A DNA stretch of 64,000 nucleotides. It comes from Dermacentor variabilis. Taxonomy: Eukaryota; Arthropoda; Arachnida; Ixodida; Ixodidae. Positions within the stretch are counted from its first letter, which is position 1; each line of letters opens with the position of its first letter. A program made the translations under genes and the position numbers. Shown here in pieces: positions 34,735 through 45,782 of the stretch. The stretch spans positions 104,988,969 through 105,052,968 of the forward strand of contig NC_134574.1 of the NCBI RefSeq assembly GCF_050947875.1, written 5' to 3'. Under the pieces are notes generated by a model, which saw only the letters and a program-made list of their open reading frames with translations, was not told the DNA's origin and did not search any database.

Positions 34735-35492
34735 AAGCCCCTTAAACTTCGTAAGTCTCCAGGTTTCTGCCCCATATGTGAGTACTGGTAACTTACGAAA
34801 AGGGTTCTGCTGAAATTGAGGACGACGCAACGAGCTATGGAAAGAAGAATGATGGGTGTGACATTAAGGGATAAGAAAAGAGCAGATTGGGTGAGGCAAC
34901 AAACGCGGGTAAACGACATCTTAGTTGAAATCAAGAAAAAGAAATGGGCATGGGCCGGACATGTAATGAGGAGGGAAGATAACCGATGGTCACTAAGGGT
35001 TACGGACTGGATTCCAAGGGAAGGGATGCGTAGCAGGGGGCGGCAGAAAGTTAGGTGGGCGGATGACATTAAGACGTTTGCAGGGACAACATGGCCACAA
35101 TTAGTACATGACCGGGGTAGTTGGAGAAGTATGGGAGAGGCCTTTGCCCTGCAGTGGGCGTAACTAGGCTGATGATGATGATGATGATGATGAAACTTCG
35201 TAAAGTAGCGGCACGCTTTGAAGAATGCCGCCTCCTCCTCGCACGCTCTGGCCGAGGCCAACGCCGCGCCGCTATTGGCCTAATAGCATCACGTGGGCCC
35301 TCGCACTGTGCTTCAGCGCCATTTTCGCTCGACAAGCGTCTATGGAGTGGCGAAGACCGCATGTTGGCGCCGTTGCTACGCACGAGCAGTGTAGGCGGTG
35401 CCACGGTCTAAGAGGGAGTGTGAAACAGAGGAGAAACGAGGAGTGAGGGCGGACGAGGAGAGTGCCGCTACTTTACGAAGTTTAAGGGGCTT
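34735..35492. mobile_element. Non-autonomous DNA transposon with 31-bp terminal inverted repeats
   Basis: The right end (35462-35492) is the exact reverse complement of the left end once an RTE insertion is removed. The left arm is split into 34735-34754 and 35204-35214. The arms read AAGCCCCTTAAACTTCGTAA followed by AGTAGCGGCAC. Without the insertion and one target copy the element is about 309 bp and non-coding. The target duplication is unclear because the left flank is the truncated end of a LINE. Confidence 0.8.
34755..35192 (+). mobile_element. RTE-type LINE 3' fragment with 5' inversion, nested in the TIR element
   Basis: The coding end reads LRTTQRAMERRMMGVTLRDK, WAWAGHVMRREDNRW and RSRGRQKVRWADDIK and stops in FALQWA, then a short GATGAT-repeat tail. 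AAACTTCGTAA duplicates flank it (34744-34754 and 35193-35203). Bases 34755-34790 are the reverse complement of the sequence that should precede 34791, judged against the related copy at 54.3 kb. It is an inverted 5' segment of 36 nt. The RT is missing, so it is dead on arrival. Confidence 0.88.
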
Positions 35493-36768
35493 CAGGAAAA
35501 TGGAGGCGGGTTTGCTGAAAGGTTGAGGAGGAAAGCGAAGGCCGGCTGCGGCCAGGCATGCGGCCAGCGTGGAAAGAGCCCGGACGTGTGCATCGGACCC
35601 ACTGCGCATGCACTACTTCACCGGCGACGCCACCGCCAGTGTTGCAGAACGGGCAGCCCCATCGCATTCCAATTCCTTTCCGGGGAATTAGAACTTGCAG
35701 CAATTTCATTGCTTTCAATTCCTCGGAATTCAAGAACGTAGCACGTTCCCACTCCGGGATTCGCCGGGCAGTTCAACTCCATTCCTGTAATTCCTCAACG
35801 TAGGAAAGGTATCTTCGTAGTTTCATCGAGTTGCCGATGAACGCACCATAAAGCTAATATCAGACGACTTAGGAAAAAATTGGCAGCAGCTTAGCTCGGC
35901 TATGCCAGGATATACGTAACGAAAGCTAAGGGATATCATGTTTAGCCTTGGTTAATCTTGATTGCAAGTTCAGGTTAGTCTGGTTGTCTAGCTACGTTAC
36001 GGCGTTTAGCCAGTCGGTCGGCGCGCGGTGCGTCTGTTTCCTGGGTGATTCGTTTCCTCTTCATCTCGTTCCGATGTCGATTCCAGTCCTGCTCCTGCTT
36101 ATGAGAATTGTCGCCGTCCATACTGCCACCTCAACTGTCGTTGCGGCGCACGCGAGCTCTGCTTTTCAATCCTCCGACATGTTATCAGGCATGCGACGCA
36201 GCTGGCGAAGCGAACGGAGGCGAGCGCAACGACGAGGAACGTGGTGTAGAAAAGCGGTGTGACGAGGAACGTGGTGTGACGTCATGTGCCGCCTCGGAGC
36301 ACAGCCACGGCGAAAGCACAAGTTCGCGGCAAGTAAAGCTTTCGCTTTACAATACGCAGAACACGTTGACAAGGTCGAAGGATGGTAGCTTCGTGACATA
36401 TGTCGTGCAGTACAACCACCCTACTAATTCAATTTGGGCAGTTCTCCCGCTACCTATAGTAAATGCATGATCACCATGTTTTAATCGGTTGGGCTGTTTT
36501 GGTATTGTTTAAGCTTAAATGTGTTAATGATAAAATGGCGACATTGCGTATTTTTGCGAAGGTGTCCTTGCAATTTTTAAATGCTGCAATAACGGTCGCA
36601 AGGTGCGAAAAGCAGCTGTATTTTGGTTTTGCAAATTTTGCAACAAAATGTCGTGAGCTAAACGGGCGCTTCGCCATTTAGTTTTGAGAACCCGAAGTGT
36701 AGATGGCTGCTTCAACGATTAGTTCTAATAACAATGAAAGTGAAACAAAACAATTGCCTTGTACCTAA
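35493..36768. other. No gene recognised
   Basis: GC-rich near 35500-35640, then anonymous. It may include the 3' flank of the hAT element, but I could not define a terminal repeat. Confidence 0.35.
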
Positions 36769-38055
36769 CTATGTGTTACGCTTCATATAAATGAGCTGCT
36801 CGAAACAGGCGTTTGACAGCCGGTTTCTTTTAGCTGTCATTATCAGGGATGCAGTAGAAAACACGTGTTCCATGTCAGCTGCTGTCGCATTCACCGTGAA
36901 AACTGCCCTTGTGAGGCGGGAAAGTAAGGGAAAGCGGCTAGCGTTCGCTTTCCAGTAGGTCAGGGGCTTAACCTTGTCTGCGCAAGTTCCCTCTGTAAGG
37001 TAATGAGTAATTTCCCGTGCATTGAATCCAGGCTTAATTTCTTGGTGGGCATTTTTATTTTGCCTGATGTTTTTAAACATTAGTCTGCTTGGGTCTGCTG
37101 TGGAGCCTGCATTCGCGACAATTCTGGCGCTGTCCTGCCCCAAAAGAAAGGGCCCCCTGCCGAGCACAACAGAACGCATCTGCTCGGCTATCGCAGCTGA
37201 ACACTAAGACGACTTAAACCATGGGTCTAGGAAAGCACCCATAAAAAACAGTGAGTCCACGCGCTGGCGAACCGCTTCACGAAGTTATAATGTCCGCCTT
37301 TGGCCAAATATTTACAAAGAAGTGTGCCTTTGCTTCAGATTTTCGCAAGAAAAACTTCGATAGTTCTCAACGCGAGAACCAAAAGCCCAGCTCTTTCCTG
37401 CCTTTTTTGTAGCTACTCCGTGGTTTCCTTTACAGGGGGGAGAGGCTCAATCAAGTATGTCGCCAGCCTCTATTCATATTTAGACACTTTAGCTTTCTTG
37501 CATGCGTGCAGAGTTCCTGTTAGGCCTGGCTGACTCGAAAAACTGGTAGCGAGCTTTCTCATCATTGGCAGTTTTGAGTTCCACCTCGACGCGTTGTAAG
37601 ATTCCAAATGCAGACCGGCCACACTGAACATTTATTCAATGACCACGGTGCTCTTGAGTATAGATGCAACGATAGCACAGTATTTTTGTACCACTTCCTC
37701 GGCATTTGGGTCCTAAAATAAAGATGACCATTAGGGGATATTTCCACTGCAACTACAAGCAGAGCAAACGGCAAAAATGAAATACAATAGAGTTTCAGAA
37801 AGATTATGATGACATATGTAATCGTACGGTATGGCACTCGACGACACACTGACACTCTTCAAGACTGCTTTGGACATAATAAAGTTGCAACAGATGCAGC
37901 CGTTTCCTACAGCCCTACGATAAATTTTGTGCACATTAATGCATAGGCTGCACCCTACTGTTCTTTAGGAATAAATGTCGTGCACATAGTGCCATGGTTA
38001 CGGCAACAGGGCTGGTATTTTCCTAACGAAATTGGCTTCGTAAAGTGAGCCTCTA

Positions 38056-38665
38056 GAGTCTGAAGGAGTACGTTTACTTAGGTCAACTAATAACAGGGAA
38101 CCCTGACCATGACAAGGAAATTCACAGAATAAAAATGGGTTGGATCGCATACACCAGGCATCGTGAGCTCCTGACTGGAAGCTTACCTTTATCATTGAAA
38201 AGGAAGGTATACAATCAGTGCATTTTACCTGTGCTTGCATATGGGGAAGAGACTTGGAGACTGACAAAGAAACTTGAGAACAAGTTAAGGACCGCGCAAT
38301 GACCGATGGAACGAAGAATGCTAGGCGTAACTTTGAGACATAAAGAGAGGTATGGATCAGAGAGCAAAAGGGTATAGACGACATTCTAATTGACATTAAG
38401 ACAGAGAAACAGCGCTGGGCAGGTCATATAATGCGCAGATTAGATAACCGTTGGACCATTGGGGTGACAGAATGGGTGCTAAGAGAGGAGGAGCGCAGCA
38501 GAGGACGACAGAAGACTGGGTGGTGCAACGAAATTACGAAATTTGCGGGTCCTAGTTGGCATCAGTTGGCACAGGACAGAGGTAATTGTAGATCGCAGGG
38601 AAAGGCCTTCATCTTTCAGTGGACATAAAATAAGCTGCTGCTGCTGATGATGATGATGCTGATGA
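38056..38665 (+). mobile_element. RTE-type LINE 3' fragment inserted in the hAT gene
   Basis: The plus strand reads LKEYVYLGQLITGNPDHDKE, LPLSLKRKVYNQCILPVLAYG and ETWRLTKKLENKLRTAQ, then a TGA at 38300-38302 inside the family's RTTQRAMERRM block. A frameshift near 38370 follows, then WAGHIMRRLDNRWTIGVTEW, RSRGRQKTGW and a stop after FIFQWT. A GCTGCTGCTGATGATGATG tail follows. It is older and longer than the 34.8-kb copy and from a distinct RTE subfamily. No target duplication was identified. Confidence 0.85.
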
Positions 38666-39608
38666 ATTGAGATGATATGAGCAGCAAAATTTCGGCTCCT
38701 TGACTGGTGTTAAATACCAGGCGACTGTGTTTACGGGCAGAGCTATTTGTAATAGAAGGAGCGGCGCACGCAGAATTTCATTTTCCCAGGGCGCGTGATG
38801 GGGTGGGGGGGGGTGGATGTGTAATCCAAAAGAATGGGAGGGAGGATCCTGAAATGAGAAAATAACAAGGAGCACAATACACAAGACAAAAATAGCTTGA
38901 ACAAGGAATCAACCAAATCCAAATCTCTTAAACTGTAACTTCGCAACACTATTGGCGTTCTTTACATGATGTGCCAGTTTTGTTTTTGTTTGTCTTTAGA
39001 GGTATTTAAGAACGGTAGATTGACGTGGTGAGAGTAAACCTCGAATTCGCGTAATCTTGGTGCCTGGCCTACGGCAGAGAAATGATCCGCGGCTACTATT
39101 TGATGGGAAGCAGAGTTCATGACCTCGGCCATGGAAGGAAATGCACCACGAATCCACAAGATAAAATGTGAAGCATGCTCGAAAATTTGGCTGAACATGG
39201 GCCTACTCATGACGTGAGCGTGCAAACCCTTACTTTTCAAACTGCAATTATTATATTCATCCATTCTTTGTCAGTGCATTCATGGCAAATTATTTAACAA
39301 AGCTTGGCCCGAACAATTGCTCATGAAAATAGTAATAAATGGATGCCGTATCAACGCACATAAGATGAAACCAATATGTTATTTAATAGCGCATACCTGC
39401 CGAATTGAGTCTTTTACGGCAAGCTGCAGGCTGTGGGCGGCGCAGCCAAATCGAAATTGCGCCAACTGACGGGATTCGCTTCAAGGCTCCTTGTTTAAGC
39501 GTTCCGGACAGTCGTCGAAATTGTCATAATCATCGTCGTTGCCAGTCTCCCACCTAGTAAATGTGCCTTCATCATTGATGAAACGTTATCTGCCACCACC
39601 CGAAGGAC

Positions 39609-39665
39609 CTGAAAAATGAAATGAACTGTTAACGGAGGCGAAATCCTACGAAAATAGAAATTCAC
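39609..39665 (-). other. 57-nt intron of the hAT gene
   Basis: The minus strand has GTGAATTTCTATTTTC at the 5' side and CATTTCATTTTTCAG at the 3' side. Removal joins QWNIAER to VLRVVADN, which matches the usual continuous hAT block. The intron is a multiple of three without a stop, so retention would be tolerated. The splice call therefore rests on family pattern. Confidence 0.6.
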
Positions 39666-39983
39666 CCTCTCAGCGATGTTCCACTGTAGGCACGCTGCGC
39701 CATACTCGGAGCGGATCCGAGCAGCTGTGTGGCTTCCCCTCAGGCGAGTGAAATTGGAGAAGTACGTATGAGCCGTGAAGTCGCTGTCCATGAATGTTAC
39801 TTCAACAGCCAAGAAGCCCTCCGTAGACCGGGACATCTATACGTCTAGTGTAATACAGACATACTGCGCTCCCGCCAAAGACGATGTTATTTCGGCCTGC
39901 AGCACTGATGCTTTCCTGGGCAGGAACACCTCCCTGAGGTCATCCCACGATGGCGACATGTGGTCCGGGACGGTGACCTGAAT

Positions 39984-40043
39984 CTAAAAGAATACAAAGC
40001 AGTTAATTTGATGAAAGGCTGCTTATAATATTGTCAAACTTAC
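39984..40043 (-). other. 60-nt intron of the hAT gene
   Basis: The donor GTAAGTTTG and acceptor TGTATTCTTTTAG are canonical, and the sequence contains an in-frame TAA, so it must be removed to link GCKQVVT with IQVTVPDHM. It is very short. Confidence 0.7.
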
Positions 40044-40542
40044 CGTTACGACTTGCTTGCATCCCTCCCTCCCGACAACAGGAAAGGGCTCGATGTCAGT
40101 GCAAATCATGTTGATTATAGCGTCGTCAAGAGCAGCGTTTCAATGAGCAGGCACAGAGCTGCACCCAGCGGCCAAGGCCGACGTTATCTTCGGCTGGCTT
40201 CCTTTGGTTGATTCCATGCTCTTGTCGCGTGTACTCACGGTCGCGCTTTATTTTTACTTGTCGAATAAAATTAGATGAAGCTCCGACTACAGCATGTATA
40301 GTTTCGGAGCAAATCTTGCAGCGTGCAGCTTGTTTGTTTGCTTCGGGGGTAATTTTAAAAAAAAGTGTTTCCCATGTGCCATCTGGCGGACTTACGGCGT
40401 ACGTGAGCCGCTGGGCGCAGACGCTCTTGTGGCAGTGTATTAAGTAAGCGCTTTTTATTTGCAATAGAATGCTCCAAACGAGGGTTGGGGCGGTGGCACC
40501 GAAATTCGAGGGGGATACTTCAAAGCAGTATCTAGCATTCAC

Positions 40543-41580
40543 AGTATGAGCGAGCTACTAAAAAAAACCGTTGGACTTCTCTAGCTGCCGCCATAATCAT
40601 CATCATCATAATGAACGAAAAGATTCATTGGTTTCTGCAGGAGCTTTTGATGCAGTCCGTCAGGGTCTTCTTGGACGCTTTTGATTGGGTTTAGAATGGG
40701 TGGGGTTCTTTGTTAAGGGCTCCAACGGCCTCAGCTGCGCGGCGTGCTGGCTTCACGGGACCAATTTGGTTCTAGCATCGGTCGCTGGCCAACAGTGCGT
40801 CCCATTGCTCCGCACTTGGATTTATGACCTTGGGGACTGCTGTTATAAGTTGACATTCCCATCTGTTGCGATACAAGATGGGCTTTCGACCGCACCCCGC
40901 GCATTTAGCTTCGTATCTGGTAGAGTACATCTTACTCAGTAGGTTTAATTTGGGGGATCGTTCCTGTCTGGAGCTGTCTCCAATCAGTGGCCTCCGCCCT
41001 CGTGAGTGATTTATGTGGGGGAGGATATCGTATCCTCATTCCCCTGTAGTGTGCCCATAAAGCCGTGTATTCATTTGGAACAGAAGATAGACTTTCAACA
41101 GGCGCCAGCGCGGCGGTGGCACAATGCGGGTCTTACCCCCTCCCCCCCCCCCCCCCCCCCCCCCCCCCCCACATTAGAACAAAGCTCCGTAGAAAAGAGC
41201 GAACGTGGGTATTTTTCGGCGCGAATAGTCGCGTCGGGGCTCGGGGAGGCACCGCCGTGGTCGCAGTTACGTGACCTCTCCTGCTTCGGCTGGCTTCCCG
41301 AACCAATGCCTTCCAAAATTTAATCTCTCTCTCTCTCTCTTTCTATGAAGGGAGAGGGCACACAGTTCGTCGTGTACGACTGTGTGCGTTGTCGCCATTC
41401 TATTACCACTCCATTGCGTAGTCGCGAAAAATGTAAAATGATTCCGGACCCATTCCAATTTCTGATTGGTAACTCCGCAACACAGTGGCTGCCGCAGCTA
41501 GAGAATGCGCTGTGTGCACGCCATGCGTTTCCGCGTTCGTGCTTTCGTTCTGAACAACGAGTGGCGCAACCGGTGTGGAG
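40543..41580. other. No gene recognised; poly-C tract at 41142-41170
   Basis: The tract is 29 uninterrupted C after CTTACCCCCT, and a short (TC)n run lies at 41326-41341. Long minus-strand ORFs overlap these simple repeats and are not credible genes. Confidence 0.45.
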
Positions 41581-41695
41581 AGAGAGCGAGAGCAAAGACA
41601 GGAAAGGCAGGGAGGTCAACCAGACGAGCACTCGACATGCTACCCTACACTGGGGCTGGAGGAAAGGGAATATAAAGAGGAAGATAGGGAGAGAG
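41581..41695 (-). repeat. Isolated LINE 3' UTR fragment
   Basis: On the minus strand it reads CCCCAGTGTAGGGTAGCATG ... CGTCTGGTTGACCTCCCTGCC flanked by pyrimidine-rich sequence. The same layout follows the stop codon of the LINE at 45.8-47.8 kb (GTGTAGGGTAGCAAACCGG ... CTGGTTAACCTCCCTGCC), so this is a severely 5'-truncated relative. Confidence 0.7.
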
Positions 41696-43141
41696 TGAAC
41701 ACTGAGTGCGTGTGGGAGGATGCGCAGGGACACTAGAAGTGGTCTTATAAGCCGATGCACTTCAAGTAGTGTACTAGTGCACAAATCGCTTTTCGCGCCA
41801 GTGACGGGTGTGGTCGCGGTCCGCGTGTGTTTGACTCGGAGAACGCTCTTGAGTCTAATCTGTTTAATGTTGTCCTCAGAGAGAGGCGTTGTACGTGGTA
41901 GCGAGGACAGGCAACCGGTGGAAATGCTTCGCCTGCCGCTGCCGCTAAACGAGATGCCCGAGCAGAAGCCCAGCGCCACTGCCGAGTGCGCCCTGTCGTT
42001 CAGAATCAAATTTCTTGCCACGATATATCGAGAATTCCAAACACCGAAACAGTTGACCTCAAAATTAGCATTAGCGAGTATCGTAATCGTCGGTGAAACT
42101 TTTTTGCATGTGGTGTGTTCAAGTTGCCGTAGCCGCAAGAAAAAAAGAAAAAAAAGTTTGGCAAATCTGTGGAAAATGATAATTCCTGTGCTTAATTTTG
42201 GGGGCACACGTCGACTCTAGCAGGTGATCTAATTTCTTTGAAGATTTTTTACAATACTCCATAGGCGGAAAGTTTGCATTTTCGAGGGAGGGAGGAGGGG
42301 CCGGCTAGCGCCCGGACAGCTTACCGAATCCGATGTGTGTGTATGTATGTATAGATATACACAAACGTTAATAACAGTTGCGCTTGAAGAAACTTCGTGT
42401 GACCTCAATGTATTATTTATTGAAGTCACGGCCATGTACGAGCATTTACGAGTCCTGATAGTAGTAGACAGTTTATTTTCACAGCCCGAGTCTTCTCGCA
42501 CCGCCAACAATCTGGCCTCTCTCAGTAGTGTAATCTTCTTTCGTGTAATTGTCATGAACTTCGCTATCGCTTATACTGCTTCGCCTTTCCGGAGAAACTG
42601 CAGCTTCTCTCTCTCTCTTTTTTTTTGCTTTTTTCTGTAACTGAGTTTTAGTACAAGCGCTGCTGGGCGGCGTGATTGCTGTTGATTCTGATTTCGAGTG
42701 AATCCGACTTTGCTTCATTTCGGTTATTGAGTGAACCATACATGGTGTCCAACTAACATACACAAAATCTTTAAAAAAGAGCAATTGCGTTAATTGAAGA
42801 CAACCTATTGCATATTCTTTCCAACCCTAATAAAGGTTGTAAGTTATTGGAAGAGCCTCTCTTTATTATTTTTCATGTGTCGGTAACATTTCTTACAGGA
42901 AATAGAAGCAATACTGAAGCACATTCACGTGCATTTCACACGCCGTTGATAAAAGACTCTGCAGAAAGGGTCACTGAACTATGTACATTTTTTTTTCAGG
43001 GTCAAAAAAGCACGCAAAGCAACTTTAAGCAAGCTGAATACACAGAAACATTCATTTTCTAGACATAGGCTACCCATACCTTTAGAAGTAACTGTTAATT
43101 GACTAACTGTTCTACTTTAAAAAATATATTAAACTTTGTCC
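41696..43141. other. No gene recognised
   Basis: A 166-codon plus-strand ORF (41720-42220) and its antisense partner have no domain. GT/TA-rich motifs lie near 42333-42360. Nothing else is identified. Confidence 0.4.
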
Positions 43142-43151
43142 TGTGTGTATT

Positions 43152-43442
43152 GCCCAGACTGCCCAGAACTTTCTTGTTCACTCTCGCACATGCTATGGCA
43201 ATGTAACGCGTTACCAAAGGGCCCTCTCTCCAGCCAGCCCGAATGGCAAGAAGCCCTCAAAAGCCCGGACCTCAAACTCCAACTCAAGGCCGTTCATAGG
43301 GCCCAAGAACTGGCGGAGCGTCACCAGGTTTCCGTCCCGACTTGGGCGTCGCCTACGGTTTCGGCCGGCGGAGTTCCCGGCGTGGGATCTCGAACGGCTT
43401 GAAACTCCTCAGGACTGCAGTAAAGTTCTTGACTGACTGTCA
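43152..43442 (+). mobile_element. 291-bp 5'-truncated LINE tail with target duplication
   Basis: It encodes the extreme C-terminus of the RNase H-bearing LINE lineage: CPDCPELSCSLSHMLWQC (zinc cluster), then PEWQEALKSPDLKLQLKAVH and a stop near 43400. The 3' UTR ends AGTAAAGTTCTTGACTGACTG. TGTGTGTATT flanks both sides (43142-43151 and 43443-43452). The frame is clean, so insertion was fairly recent. The copies at 20.4 and 31.6 kb have a comparable C-terminus. Confidence 0.85.
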
Positions 43443-43452
43443 TGTGTGTATT

Positions 43453-45770
43453 CCTAAGTATGTTGTGTATCTGCATGGTGCTTAGTGAAAATTTATAACA
43501 AATTTGAAGTGAGAAAATATGGATGAGGCAGCCGTCGCTGATGCTTCTAATGCGCTTCTGATCCTATTGTCAGGAATTTATGAAATAAAGCGAAATTATT
43601 AATTAAAAGCCGCGCACATCAACGCAAACGATGAGGCAGTAAGCTTTCAGCCCCAATGAAATGTTTGGTGAAATGGTAGCGGAAAGTTAAACGAAATTTC
43701 GAATGATGTGGGGGACAAAACTGTTGACATTTTAGGCGTGTGTATGTGTGTGTGTGTGGTGGGGAGGGGAGAGGTTTCGGCCCTCCCCCCCAGGAATGAC
43801 TCCTGAGGGGGCTCCAACCCCGAGGCCCCACACGTAGTCGGCGCCTATGCGATACTCTATGCGTTTATCAATGATAACGCAATCAAGCTAGCGACTGCGA
43901 TTGACACGTAATATTCTCGGGCTCACGTTTTCTACATGAAAGGCATCGATGACGTTTTTTTTAATACTGGGTGTTTGTCTCTCTTTAGTCTTTTTTTTGT
44001 TCTGGTTGGACACGCTGTCACACATTTAAGGGGGTGACGTATTAATACAGCTACGTGTGTTTCACATAACTAGGAGCGAGTTCTAAATTTAGCGCGGTGC
44101 ACATTATACGAATGAGACCAACGGTATATCATTTCGTATTTTCCTAAAATGCTCACACTATGTTATTGTCTGCCGAGACCTTGAGATAAAACGGCCCATG
44201 TGCGTTCGTCCCACAATCATTATGAGGTTGAGGCAATCATTAAGGCGAAGGTTATGTACTCTGGGGTGACAGTTATTTGTAAACAAGACTGACGATGTGA
44301 TGCGAGGTGTCATAGCACTCGTCCAAGTAAGGGGGACGACGATAAGCGCTTACCTCACCGCAATTATTTACGCGCATGACAATTCTCATCACGGAATACC
44401 AACGGGCTCATTTGCTGGTTTGTCTTCAATTATTTGAAATATAGTTCGGTGCTCGTTTAGAAATATTCTCTTATGGCTTAAAAGCTTCACAATTCTGCAA
44501 ATTACTTCGTTAGCCAAAAACAAATACTTATCTAGGAACCGTGTGTCACTGCGGTGGCCTAAACGAATGAGTTTTAGAATGCAAAGCAGGAGAGAATGGC
44601 TTGAGATGTATCGATTTGTTGATGTAGAGTAGAGTAGGCAGTTGCCATGGGACTTCGTCACCGCGCTCTGTTTCCACTTATGGGGAGGCTCTACTCTGAG
44701 CTACTGTCGTTTCTGTCGGAGGAGTTGTTCTTCCTTGGAGAAGAAGAGTTCCTTCGACAGTGGTCATGTCGTTTCCTGTAGGTGGCTGATGGACGCGTAT
44801 GGCTGAATTTTCATTCAGCCTGGTTCTTGTAGCCAGACCATCAGAAGTATTCATTTAATGCACATAGAATGCAGGTGCCCGTAATTTCTGTGTGTGTGTC
44901 CTCTCGTATACATGATCATTTTTGTATATACACATCTCGTGCACATCACTTAAAAATTGTGCAAAGTGTTCTATCACATCATCATTGTACGTAACCATTG
45001 TGTAAACTGTATATATTGAAAATCATTTTGTACATGTGGCATTTAGTTTATGTGTAACTGTGCCTTTCCGTGGGTATACGTGTTTATATGTTGGTGCGTG
45101 AGGACTCGGACATTACTTACGTTGAAAACGGGCTGTGTTTCGTTTCATAGATGTTATCGTCCCGGTGGAATTGTGCCGTGATTATGACTCAGTGTTCGTA
45201 TCGTCTCTTGTCGAAATAAACTTTTTCTAAACACATCCATAAATTGTCTATGGTATATCATCCCTTTTACGAACCTTATTTTCGCGCATTCAAATACTCG
45301 CGTTACGTACCGTGCTTGCGCAAAGGCAACCTTTATTGCGACAGCAATTTTAAATGCAATGCTTTTTGAGGGAAAAACGTCGGATGGCCCATTGAGCCAA
45401 AAAGCCGGTGTCTGTCATTTGTAGCAGCGAAGTGGCTTCTAAGCTCTCATTGCCATTGGATGTGACCCTAACGTCAGGAGCGCGCCTCGATGGAGAAGGG
45501 CACCGGGCGTCGCGTCATGAGAGAGGGCATCGCCGCGACACAACCCTCACTCTTGCTCTCTGCACGAGGGCTAATCAACGGAGCAATGCGAGGCGTTGGC
45601 AGAGCGCGATAAAGAAAACTCCTGCTGGTGCCTTAGTGCGCCAGCTGTTGCGTGAGGGAAGTGGGCAACGTATCGCCCGGTGGGCATCGCCACGTGCTTG
45701 GCATGCGGCGTTGGCACTGCAGAATGCTGCTGCTTGCTAGCTCGGGCAGCACGTATACCCCTATGGTACA
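43453..45770. other. No gene recognised
   Basis: A GT repeat lies near 43738-43760 and an AATAAA with transcript-end-like context near 45216. The part from about 45405 to 45770 is the left half of the sequence split by the LINE at 45783. The right half resumes at 47822. Confidence 0.4.
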
Positions 45771-45782
45771 TTACTCACAGCA

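Larger units (their letters stand above)
36769..40542 (-). pseudogene. hAT-superfamily transposase gene (BED finger), decayed and interrupted
   Basis: Read on the minus strand: a BED-type zinc finger at about 40400-40210 (ETLFFKITPEANKQAARCKIC...SNFIRQVKIKRD); after a frameshift near 40130, DDAIINMICTDIEPFPVVG; intron 1 (39984-40043); VPDHMSPSWDDLREVFLP and CITLDV, then a TAG at 39837-39839 where Trp is expected; FLAVEVTFMDSDFTAHT, RLRGSHTAARI; intron 2 (39609-39665); VLRVVADNVSSMMKA; a frameshift; and FGCAAHSLQLAVKDSIR, a hAT hallmark. An RTE tail and unrecognised DNA follow. At 37179-36769 the C-terminal hAT dimerisation domain appears (YWKANASRFPLLSRL, ATAADMEHVFSTASLI, KRNRLS). It would bind element ends and catalyse cut-and-paste transposition. 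The catalytic acidic residues between these blocks were not all located. Confidence 0.82.

Noticed and set aside
35637..35660. CAGTGTTGCAGAAC as a possible hAT terminal repeat
   Set aside because: No matching inverted end was found beyond 40.5 kb and no 8-bp target duplication is visible.
40594..40612. CATCATCATCATAATG as another RTE tail
   Set aside because: The neighbouring sequence does not match the conserved RTE C-terminus on either strand.
41320..42207. 295-codon minus-strand ORF
   Set aside because: It starts at a non-ATG codon, crosses simple repeats and an isolated LINE 3' UTR fragment, and has no domain.
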